Below, piece by piece: positions 1 to 7,300 of a stretch of DNA of 12,110 bases. The notes under the pieces were generated by a model, which was given only the letters and a program-made list of their open reading frames with translations, made no database searches and had not been told where the DNA came from. How positions within the stretch are numbered: position 1 is the first letter of the stretch; every line of letters starts with the position of its first letter. Both the position numbers and the translations under genes were made by a program. The stretch spans positions 1,044 to 13,153 of the forward strand of contig DCZC01000138.1 in assembly GCA_002331565.1 (NCBI GenBank), in the 5' to 3' direction. Source of the stretch: Gemmatimonas sp. UBA2094. GTDB lineage: Bacteria > Gemmatimonadota > Gemmatimonadetes > Gemmatimonadales > Gemmatimonadaceae.

Positions 1-233
1 CTGAGCTCGGTGATGCGCCCCCGCTGGATGCCCCCGCCCAACGCCGCATCGAGCACCGGCAGCCCCGTGGGCCAGGGGGCACTGGCCTGACGCCCTCCCG
101 ATACCACGCGCTGGAGCTGCCCGTGCAGCTGGGCCAGCGCCGGTGTGGCGGAGGAGCCCGGGGCGTCGGGCACCCGCTCCGGGGCAGGAGCGGGCACGGC
201 CGAGGCATGAGCGAGCGAGGATGCGGGAGCCAT
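1..233 (-). CDS. imuA: ImuA/RecA-like SOS mutagenesis protein, 5' part only
   Basis: The frame is open from an ATG at 233 to the window edge, giving 77 codons with strong G/C third positions. The first ~50 residues are Ala/Pro-rich and low in complexity. The segment PTGLPVLDAALGGGI-QRGRITEL then matches the region just before the Walker A loop in RecA-fold proteins (RecA has STGSLGLDIALG-GLPRGRI-EIYG). The long variable N-terminus and this motif fit ImuA, the RecA-like accessory of the ImuA-ImuB-DnaE2 error-prone translesion system, better than RecA itself, which begins nearer the motif. Walker A and the rest lie outside the window. The start is the only in-frame ATG; a TTCGGT direct-repeat element ends 14 nt upstream, so the leader would be very short or a later GTG is used. 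Other RecA-like ATPases cannot be excluded. Confidence 0.62.
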   Translation of the reverse strand, partial: MAPASSLAHASAVPAPAPERVPDAPGSSATPALAQLHGQLQRVVSGGRQASAPWPTGLPVLDAALGGGIQRGRITEL

Positions 234-246
234 AGGAAAAACCAGA

Positions 247-265
247 TACCGAAAAAAGACCGAAG
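247..265 (-). promoter_or_regulatory. Direct-repeat operator (candidate SOS/LexA box) before the imuA-like gene
   Basis: The plus strand reads TACCGAAAAAAGACCGAAG; on the coding strand this is TTCGGT-N5-TTCGGT. Two identical hexamers are set 11 bp apart, one helical turn. The same 19 bp recurs exactly at 537-555 before another minus-strand gene. A direct-repeat operator of 11-bp period is the architecture of alphaproteobacterial LexA boxes (GTTC-N7-GTTC), and imuA genes are classic LexA targets. The LexA assignment is therefore reasonable but inferred; no LexA gene is in the window. Confidence 0.6.
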
Positions 266-275
266 ATCCGGGGCC

Positions 276-302
276 AAAAAACCGCCGGTGCGTGCCCGGC
301 GG
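276..302 (-). terminator. Intrinsic terminator after the small minus-strand gene
   Basis: Read on the minus strand, CCGCCGG, a 7-nt loop and CCGGCGG form a perfect 7-bp GC stem, directly followed by six T residues. It starts 8 nt after the stop codon of the 311-514 ORF and ends before the operator of the imuA-like gene. The two minus-strand genes are thus likely separate transcription units. Confidence 0.8.
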
Positions 303-310
303 ATCCCAGC

Positions 311-514
311 TCAAAACAACGTGAGCTGTCTGACAATTGCGAAATTCGTGACGTGCTCCTCGTAGGCACACCCGAAGGCAAAGCCGCCGTAGGGTTTGAT
401 GGACCAGACGCCCATGCCCGTGGCTGCCGGCGGGTTGCAGATTCTGCGCGCCCGGGCGGCATGATACTGGAGGTCCGCCTGTGTGGTGAGGAGCCGCAGG
501 GGCTCCAGGAGCAA
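311..514 (-). CDS. Small unrecognised protein, 67 aa, possibly SOS-regulated
   Basis: I do not recognise this protein. It is 67 aa, basic, rich in aromatic and small hydrophobic residues, with three Cys (one in ARRICNP, one in FAFGCAYEEH, neither part of a CxxC pair) and a central stretch GVWSIKPYGGFAF. No signal peptide or clear membrane helix is seen. Support for it being real is contextual: about 80% of third codon positions are G/C, an intrinsic terminator starts 8 nt after its stop, and a 19-bp direct-repeat operator identical to that of the neighbouring imuA-like gene lies 23 nt upstream of the start. The weak point is initiation: the frame opens after a stop at 536-538 and offers only TTG (514) or CTG (508), with no evident Shine-Dalgarno. 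If the operator is a LexA box, this would be a DNA-damage-induced small protein; that is inference. Confidence 0.55.
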   Translation of the reverse strand: MLLEPLRLLTTQADLQYHAARARRICNPPAATGMGVWSIKPYGGFAFGCAYEEHVTNFAIVRQLTLF

Positions 515-536
515 GGCGTCGGATATGAATGGACGC

Positions 537-555
537 TACCGAAAAAAGACCGAAG
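537..555 (-). promoter_or_regulatory. Second copy of the direct-repeat operator (candidate SOS box)
   Basis: This is an exact 19-bp copy of the element at 247-265, with TTCGGT-N5-TTCGGT on the minus strand, and lies 23 nt upstream of the TTG start of the small minus-strand gene. Flanking bases differ, so only the operator core is conserved, as expected for a binding site rather than a recent segmental duplication. It also lies about 160 bp upstream of the plus-strand dehydratase gene; whether it affects that gene cannot be told. Confidence 0.55.
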
Positions 556-712
556 CGCAATATCCGGTTTTCGGGCCGTCAGTTTGTCCGATCGGGCATT
601 CCGACTTCCATGCTTCGGGCACGATCGTGGCGCGCAGGTCGGTTAACCCATAGACCGCCGCCGCCCGGCCGGCCGGAACGCAGCAGGCCCCCCACATCAC
701 GGATCGCCGCCC

Positions 713-1024
713 ATGACGCCCGCTCCCGTGCTCTCTGCGGTTGAGGTGCAGCAGCGCCTCGCCCCCCTGCCGGGCTGGACCCGCCAGGGGAACACCATCA
801 CGAAGACCTTCCGCTTCGCGACCTTCCCCGACGGCATCGCCTGTATTGCCCGCGTGGCCGACATCGCCGAGGCGCAGCAGCATCATCCCGACATCGACAT
901 CCGCTACACCGCCGTGACGTTCACGCTGAGCACGCACGACAGCGGAGGGATCACGGAGAAGGACTTCGCGCTGGCGGGGGAGATCGAGAGCTGCGTGGGC
1001 AACTGCGGAGGGAAGGGCGTGTGA
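713..1024 (+). CDS. phhB: Pterin-4a-carbinolamine dehydratase (PCD/DCoH family)
   Basis: The 103-aa product has the usual length of the family. It carries the family core: GWTRQGNTITKTFRF near residues 21-35, then the signature EAQQHHPDIDIRYTAVTF (53-70) containing the catalytic His pair H57-H58, and STHDSGGIT (73-81). The enzyme dehydrates 4a-hydroxytetrahydrobiopterin to quinonoid dihydropterin, regenerating the cofactor of aromatic amino-acid hydroxylases such as phenylalanine hydroxylase; it is cytosolic. Pterin- or molybdopterin-related roles are also known for bacterial homologues. The ATG at 713 gives the expected N-terminus; only a weak GGAT lies upstream. No hydroxylase gene is adjacent, so its partner is unknown. 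It reads divergently from the SOS-like minus-strand genes. Confidence 0.93.
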   Translation: MTPAPVLSAVEVQQRLAPLPGWTRQGNTITKTFRFATFPDGIACIARVADIAEAQQHHPDIDIRYTAVTFTLSTHDSGGITEKDFALAGEIESCVGNCGGKGV

Positions 1025-1040
1025 CGGCGTAACCCGCCGT
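1024..1040. terminator. GC hairpin after the dehydratase gene, weak terminator candidate
   Basis: ACGGCG and CGCCGT form a 6-bp stem with a 5-nt loop, starting at the last base of the dehydratase stop codon. No T tract follows on either strand, so an intrinsic terminator is not proven. The 1041-1247 stretch that follows contains no gene I can support, only a short open minus-strand frame discussed in the findings. Confidence 0.25.
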
Positions 1041-1247
1041 TGTCGCCGCTGTTACTCCCGCTTCTTCAGCGTGACCGACCCGTTCACCGTGCTCGCCCGC
1101 ACGCGCGACCGGGTCGCGACCGTGGTGTTGAACAGCATGGAATGCTCCGGGAAGAGACGCGGCCAATCAGGAGTGCGGAAGCCTCGCGCCTCCCCAACGG
1201 CCGCATGGCTCCCGCGGGTTCAACGCGCCGCGTCTCGCTGCCGCGCG

Positions 1248-1940
1248 TCAGCCGAGCTGTTCGAGTACCTGCGGCAGCTCGCCGAACCCGGAAAGCCAAT
1301 ACGTCGGCTGCGCTGCCGCGAGCTCGTCTCTGGAGAAGGGGCCCCACAACGCGGCCGCGGTCTTCACGCCGGCGGCGCGGCCGGCGTGCATGTCGTGCGG
1401 GGAGTCGCCCACGAACAACGCCGAGTCGGCGCGGGCCCCGAGACGTTCGAGGGCGAGAAACACCGGGTCGGGGAGCGGCTTGTGGCGCGTGGTCTCCTCG
1501 AAGGTCACCACGGCGTCGAACGCATCGCCCAGCCCCACATGGTCGAGCGATCGCTTGGTCATCCCCTTGCCCTTGCTGGTCACGATGGCCGTGGGACAGC
1601 CCAGGTCGCGGGCCCAGCGGATCGTGTCGAGCACGTCGGGGAACGGCGTGGTGAGGCGCTCGAGGTGCAGATCCTGATAGTCGCGATAGCGGCCGACCAT
1701 CGCCTCCACGTCGTGCGCGTCCCGGCACCATTCAGCCAACTGGGTGCGTAGCGGCGTCCCGATGCCGGCCACCCACTCGGCGGCGGTGGGCGCCCGTTCA
1801 CGCCCGTCGAAGGCGTACTGCATGCACTCCAGCAGCAGGCCGATGGAGTCGATGAGGGTACCGTCGAGATCGAAGAGCAGAGCGTGGCGTCGCATACCGA
1901 AGTGTAACGGCGGCGCCCCGACGGCGAAGCGGACGGGCAT
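1248..1940 (-). CDS. HAD-superfamily phosphatase, phosphoglycolate phosphatase-like
   Basis: The 230-aa product has all four HAD motifs in order: DLDGT at 24-28 (nucleophile D24 and acid D26), the motif II Thr at 121 in IVTSKGKG, motif III Lys154 in RHKPLPDP, and motif IV GDSPHD at 178-183. The alpha-helical cap between motifs I and II is of the Gph/PpaX (subfamily IA) type, so it probably dephosphorylates small phosphometabolites such as phosphoglycolate or pyrophosphate; the substrate cannot be read from sequence. The ATG at 1940 lies 4 nt after the helicase stop, which suggests translational coupling. An internal ATG at 1895 (MRRHALLFDLDGT) would put the DxD motif closer to the N-terminus, as is usual in the family, and may be the true start; neither has a clear Shine-Dalgarno. 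Confidence 0.88.
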   Translation of the reverse strand: MPVRFAVGAPPLHFGMRRHALLFDLDGTLIDSIGLLLECMQYAFDGRERAPTAAEWVAGIGTPLRTQLAEWCRDAHDVEAMVGRYRDYQDLHLERLTTPFPDVLDTIRWARDLGCPTAIVTSKGKGMTKRSLDHVGLGDAFDAVVTFEETTRHKPLPDPVFLALERLGARADSALFVGDSPHDMHAGRAAGVKTAAALWGPFSRDELAAAQPTYWLSGFGELPQVLEQLG

Positions 1941-1944
1941 ACAC

Positions 1945-4389
1945 TCACGGCGGCCATACCCAGAGACAGGCCTCTACGCGCACTGCCGCCGGAGCATGGC
2001 CGGCCGCGACGGGCGATCGTCCGGATGCCGGCGGCCGCCCGATGATTGTCGGAAGCGGTTGCGTGTCGCGCCACCCGCGCGGATCAGCAGCGTCCGCGGC
2101 ATCGGTCCACGCGCGGAGTGCGGCTGCCGCACCGGCATCGGTGGCTCCCGTGATCATCGCCTGCGCCTCCCGAATGGATGTCGCGTGTCGCGCCCGCTCC
2201 ACCGCCGACAGGGAGGCGACCCGTCGCTGGAGCCACGTCAGGGCATGGCGCTGCGCCTGATTGAGGATGTCCTCGTGCCGCGCGTTTTCGGTGCCGGTCG
2301 TGGTGGCCGTACCGGCGGCTTCGAGCGCCCGTTGCTGTCGACTCCACGCGCGAACGGCCCGCCCCACCGCGCGCGACATCGCCGCGGTGAGCGGCGTGGC
2401 GGGATCGGCTGCAGGCGGTCGCAGGCGGCCTGCTTTGCGAGAGAGACGCTCCCCGTTACTGAGTGCAAGCAGTGCGTCCGCGCGCGTGGAGACCCACCAG
2501 CGCCGTCCCTCCAACACGCACGCCAGCACGCACGTACTGTGCGGGGTGCGCGCGAGCACGATGGCTCCGGACACCCCAGCGGAAGCGATGCGCGCCGACC
2601 GGGGTGACGACCTGTGATGGTCCGCCGCAGGCGTGGCATCGAGCGCCCACTGCCACAGCCGCAGCTCCCAACGCATCGCATGCTCCACGGCACTGCGACG
2701 AGCGATGGTAGGGCTCGCCCGTCCGTCGCCGACCAGTCGAGCCGCGAGTGCGGCCTTTTGCGCGACGACCTGCTCAGCGCGTATCACACGTCGCACGGCG
2801 CGTGCGGCCCGTATCCGGTACTCGTGCGCGACAGCGTGCGGGCTGCCGATGCGCACGACGCGGCCGGTGCGCTGCGCCTGCAGGGCATGTGTCCACGGGA
2901 GGTCGAGGTGCACCACGACCCCGGCGTCCTGCAGGTTTACTCCCTCGGCGATGAGATCGGTGGTGAGCAGGAGATCAACGCGGAGTGACGACGGGGGAGG
3001 CGGGCGTCCCTGCGCCCGAGGGGCGAACCAGCCCAGCAGTTCCGGGCGTGTCACGCGACCACTGGCAATGCGTGCCTGCGATCCGGTGAGCATACCCACC
3101 CCGGCGATATCTGACAGGGCGCGGAACAGCGCCTGCACGGTCCGCGCGTGTTGCGAAAAGGCCACGATGGGCGTGCCCGGATGACGCGCACGGATTGCCC
3201 GCAGGTAGCCCGCCCGTACCGCATCGGCCCGTGCGTGCGCCACGTGAAACTCCCTCAGCATACGCAACGCGTCGCAATGCCCGGCCAGCTGTTCGAGGGC
3301 CGTACGTTGTGCGCCGGAGTCGGCCGCCGGTGGCGAGAGCAGCTCAGCGAACGCGAGCTGCATATCGCCCGACGCGTCGTCGCCGATCAGCCACGCACTG
3401 AGCTCGGCGTGGCTTGGATGACGACCGGCGTCCAGCGCATCGCGCAGGGCGGTGCCGCGCTGCAGTCGCCTCGTCAGCGCCTGCGTGAGCGCGGCGTCGC
3501 TCGAACACCAGGCACGGAGGAGTCCCAGCCGGATGAGCGCTCCCGCCACAGCGCCGTCCCGTGCGGGCAAGGGCGCCGGAAGCGCCAGCAGCCGTTCGAG
3601 CGTGCCTCGCTGCTGGGGTACGGTGAGCGGCCGATGTGCCCGTACTTTGGGAGGTGATGCGCGCCGCCCCTCATGGGCCGCACGCTCCGATGTTGCCTGG
3701 GCGGGTGACCCGCCGTGGTTGCCACGGATCTGCTCTTGCCGACGACGCACGACGAGGGTGGCAAGCAGTGACTCGGGCACCGCATCACCATGCGGTCCGC
3801 GAAAAAGTGCGAACAGAGCCGCGAGGTCGTGTGGGGTATTATGCAGCGGCGTGGCGCTGAGCAGCAGAACATCGCAGCCGCTCACGGCGTGCGCTACGTG
3901 CCGATACCGTGCCGTTGCGGCGTTGCGCAGGGCGTGCGCCTCGTCAACTACCACCAGCGTGCGTTCCCGCGCGGCACGCGCATCGGTCGACGGTGTCGCC
4001 AATGGTGGCAGCGGTTGTCGCGACGCGCGATGCAGCGAGTGCATGCCGGTGGGTTGCTGGCCCGCGCGGAGCACAGCCGCTTGCCACATGGGCAACAGTC
4101 CTGCCGGCGCAAGGATGTGGACATGGGCATAGTGCCGCGTCACGGCGAGCGCCGTGAAGGTTTTGCCAAGCCCCACGTCGTCGGCGAGCAGGGCGCCGCC
4201 GTGCCGCTGCAGTATGCGAAGGAGTCGTGCCGCTGCGTGCCGCTGATGCGACATGAGTCGCACGTCCCCCAGGGCGACGGGTGGCAGTGGCGGCAGCACC
4301 GCCGTGGCCATTCGCTGCTGCACGGCGCGCACGCGCGCGGGTTCGCCGAGCGACTCGGCGGGGGCGATGGCGAGCCGGAGATCAGTCAT
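1945..4389 (-). CDS. SNF2-type helicase/translocase of a DNA-modification module
   Basis: The 814-aa protein is an SF2/SNF2 ATPase. The order is: Q-like SHQRHAAARLL (47-57), Walker A DDVGLGKT (70-77), Walker B DEAH (149-152), motif III SATPLHN (178-184), motif IV IVAFSQHARTVQAL (408-421), motif V TTDLIAEGVNLQDA (476-489) and motif VI QAQRTGRVVRIG (504-515). Residues ~185-400 between the two RecA lobes are helical and Arg/Ala-rich. A ~290-residue C-terminal extension has no recognised domain or nuclease motif. The DDVGLGKT form resembles RapA-like and DISARM DrmD-type translocases. Its ATG overlaps the methylase stop by 8 nt (4382-4389), so the two are almost certainly co-translated and probably act in one complex that moves on DNA. 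A function in phage restriction is inference from this pairing; chromatin-style or transcription-recycling roles seem less likely. Confidence 0.87.
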   Translation of the reverse strand: MTDLRLAIAPAESLGEPARVRAVQQRMATAVLPPLPPVALGDVRLMSHQRHAAARLLRILQRHGGALLADDVGLGKTFTALAVTRHYAHVHILAPAGLLPMWQAAVLRAGQQPTGMHSLHRASRQPLPPLATPSTDARAARERTLVVVDEAHALRNAATARYRHVAHAVSGCDVLLLSATPLHNTPHDLAALFALFRGPHGDAVPESLLATLVVRRRQEQIRGNHGGSPAQATSERAAHEGRRASPPKVRAHRPLTVPQQRGTLERLLALPAPLPARDGAVAGALIRLGLLRAWCSSDAALTQALTRRLQRGTALRDALDAGRHPSHAELSAWLIGDDASGDMQLAFAELLSPPAADSGAQRTALEQLAGHCDALRMLREFHVAHARADAVRAGYLRAIRARHPGTPIVAFSQHARTVQALFRALSDIAGVGMLTGSQARIASGRVTRPELLGWFAPRAQGRPPPPSSLRVDLLLTTDLIAEGVNLQDAGVVVHLDLPWTHALQAQRTGRVVRIGSPHAVAHEYRIRAARAVRRVIRAEQVVAQKAALAARLVGDGRASPTIARRSAVEHAMRWELRLWQWALDATPAADHHRSSPRSARIASAGVSGAIVLARTPHSTCVLACVLEGRRWWVSTRADALLALSNGERLSRKAGRLRPPAADPATPLTAAMSRAVGRAVRAWSRQQRALEAAGTATTTGTENARHEDILNQAQRHALTWLQRRVASLSAVERARHATSIREAQAMITGATDAGAAAALRAWTDAADAADPRGWRDTQPLPTIIGRPPASGRSPVAAGHAPAAVRVEACLWVWPP

Positions 4390-7300
4390 GGTGATACCAA
4401 TCGAGCAACGGGGAGATCATCAGGGGCGGCAACTGATATGCCTGCAGCACGGCGGCATCGAGCGCCGCCAGCGACACGCGCGACGGTGTACCGGCGGGCG
4501 ACTGGGTGAGCGCGGCGCCAAACGGTCGCAGTAGACGCACGGCTCGTGGCCAATCGCGGGGCACGGGCAGGGCCGCGACGGTCCATCCGAGGAACCGACG
4601 AAAGCCGCCGCGCGCGGGTTCGGCGAGCACACCGAGCCAGGCGTTCGCGATGGTGGAAGACAGCAGTGACTGCAGGGCGTACGCGTCGTCTAGGGACGGC
4701 AGGCGCATCACGTAGCAGCTATTGAGCGGTACCGACGGGTCGCCGGCGGGAAGCACCGTGCAACGCAGGCGTCGCGCGATGTCGGCCCAGACCAGCCGCG
4801 GTAGCTCTGCTCGGGCGGCGTCGGTACGAAACAACGTCCACCATGGCTGTGCGTGCCGGCTGTCGCGGCGGGATTGCAGGCGGGGGCGCCACTGCGCGAG
4901 CCATCGCGTCGTCGCCGGCGGGAGCGTACGCAGTGGCAGGCCATCGGCGCCGTGCGTCCAGAGCACGCGAAGGTCGCCGAGCGGTGTGGAGTCGCTCCGT
5001 CCACTGGCGCGCGTATCGTGCGTAAACGGGTCCGCGATGCCGTCGCCGCGAATCGCCGGTCGCAACAGGGCGCGTTCGATGACCCCCTGCCTGACCGGAC
5101 CCGACAACGACGTCACCGTCGCCGTGTCGTCGGCGTGTTCCGTGGCGTGCACGAGAAACGCCGCGTTGCAGCCGCATTTCACACCGAGCAACGGGCGTCC
5201 GAGTGCACTGCTCCCCAGCGGGATACCAGCGGCGCGCAGCGTTTCGAAGGCCGTATGGGCCGCCGGCGGGAGCAGAATCCACGGGGCGTCGGGATCACCC
5301 TGGAGCGGTAGTGTGTGCGCATCGCGAGGGAACGTGACGGTGTGGCGTCGCGTGATGCCACACCGCACCGGTACAGCAACCGGGGCAGCGTGTCGTACCG
5401 CCGCCGGCAAGGTGGCAGGCGGATCTGCCGCGTCCGTTCGCGTGGCGACGACGAGCGACGGATAGGTGGCCGCGTCGAACTGCGCCGGGGCGTCGCTCCA
5501 GTCGTGGAGCTCGCGCAATGTCGTGTGCTCGAGCAGCAGTCGACGCACGCCGCCGCCCGACAGGGTTCGCCACAGTTTGGCCGGCACGAGCAGGGCGAGT
5601 ACACCGCTGGGCGCAAGCAGTTGCACGCTACGCTCGACGAAGGCGGCGGACAGATCGGCCTGCGCGGAGAAGCCTGCTCCGGCCCCTGCGCGGGCCGCCC
5701 CCTCACGCCACCCGGCGCTGCGCATCACCCGGAATTCGGTCCGCAACCATTCGCGCTCCCGAGCCGGCAGCGCATGCGGGCGCACCCATGGCGGGTTACC
5801 GATGATGAGGGTGAACCCACCTTCGGCGGCCACGTCGGCGAACATGGCGCCGAAGCGGAAGGGCAGCGCGCCGCCGCGTTCGAGGCGTTGCGCTTCCGCG
5901 TGGAGTTCTCGCGCCCTGTTCCGGAGCGCCTCGAGCCGCAGCCGCTCGGTGCGCTGCACGCGACGGCGCTCGCCGAACAGATCGCGTGCACGCAGTGCCC
6001 TCAGCAACCCGCGACGCTCCGTCCGCAGGGCATCGTGGCGACGACGCACCTCATTCACCGTGCGTGCCCGTTCTTCACGATCGAGCGTGTCGGCGAGTCG
6101 CTGCTTCCGCACCCCCGAGGCGCGGGTGTAGCGCTCCCGAAGCCGGGTGAGGCGGCGCGCGCCGGGCGGTGCGTAGCGAAATGTGCCTCCCGCAAGCGAG
6201 TCGCCAACGCGGATGTGGTGATCGAGATTCGGAAGCGGGGGGATACGATCGGGATGCACCACCTGACACTCGATGACCACCGACAACCAGAGCCGCAACT
6301 CGCAGAGCCAGACGGCGATGGGCTGGCGATCGACCCCGAAGATGCAGTGGGCCAGCAGGTCTCGACGGCGGCGGTGGGAATCGCGCGCGTCGCCGGCCTG
6401 CACGAGCAGACGATCGAGGGTTTCGAGGACGTGCACGAGGAATGCGCCCGACCCGCACGCCGGGTCAATCACGCGCAGCTGCTCGAGGCGCTCACGCAGC
6501 GCGGTGCGCTCTGCTTCGGTGGCGACGTCGCCCGCGACGGCGGATCCGTCGAGGAGGCGCGACATGAGCGGTGTGGCCGGCAGCAGTGCGGCAAGCGCCG
6601 CGCGCACGGTGTGCGCGACGAGCGTCGGTGGGGTGTAATACGAACCGGAGCGTCGACGTTCGGTGTCGGCCATGAGGCCCTCAAAGGCCCGACCGAGCAT
6701 TTCGGGATCGACAGCGGCTTCCGACCAGTCGGCAGAGTCTTCGTGTGCCGTGAACCGGTAGCGGTCGATGAGTGAAACCACGAGACCGGTGATCGCATCG
6801 TCGCTGAAATTCCAGCGCTGGAAGCGACGCTCGAGCGGCGTGGGCGAGAACAGGCCGCCGTTGAGAAACGGCACCGTACCGAAGGCACGCGCGGTCGGGG
6901 CCCGATGTCGTCGGGGTGTGTTGAGGGTGCCGAAGAAGAGGGGGCGCAGCAATCGGTCATGCAGCCGGCCCCCCGCCTCGAGCCGCCGGACGGTGTGGTG
7001 CAACAGGAAATCGCGCCGTTCATCGAGCCATCCCTTGGCCTCGAGAAAGGCCAGGAAGAGGCACCTGGACGCGCACAGCAGGGCCAGCTCGCGGCGTTCT
7101 TCACTGGTGGGTACGCGCTCCGGGCGCACGGTGCGCGCGGTAAGCCGCGGTGCGAGGGAGCCGGCGAGGGTCTCGACCGTGTGCTCGAGCGCGCGGTAGA
7201 AACGGTGGCCGAGTGCGTCGCGACGCAGGATGTCGCCCAGTCGGGCGTGGCGCAGCAGCGCATCCGGTTCGTGTATGTCGGCCAGTGCCCGTACGGTTTC

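Noticed and set aside
353..646. Plus-strand 97-codon frame across the small minus-strand gene
   Set aside because: It runs through the duplicated operator and has no recognisable domain; operator and terminator orientation both favour the minus strand.
656..683. Repetitive CCG/CCGG run before the dehydratase gene
   Set aside because: It is simple GC-rich low complexity without regular unit spacing; no repeat array or hairpin terminator is supported.
1200..1247. GC-rich imperfect hairpin after the HAD stop
   Set aside because: The stem is short and no T tract follows, so it cannot be called a terminator.
1894..1901. TACCGAAG near the HAD gene, resembling half of the candidate SOS operator
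   Set aside because: Only one hexamer is present with no second copy 11 bp away; expected by chance.
5315..6775. Long plus-strand frame (486 codons) antisense to the methylase
   Set aside because: It is a shadow in GC-rich DNA; the minus strand carries the methylase motifs GSYYTP, DPACGSG and NPPW through the same bases.
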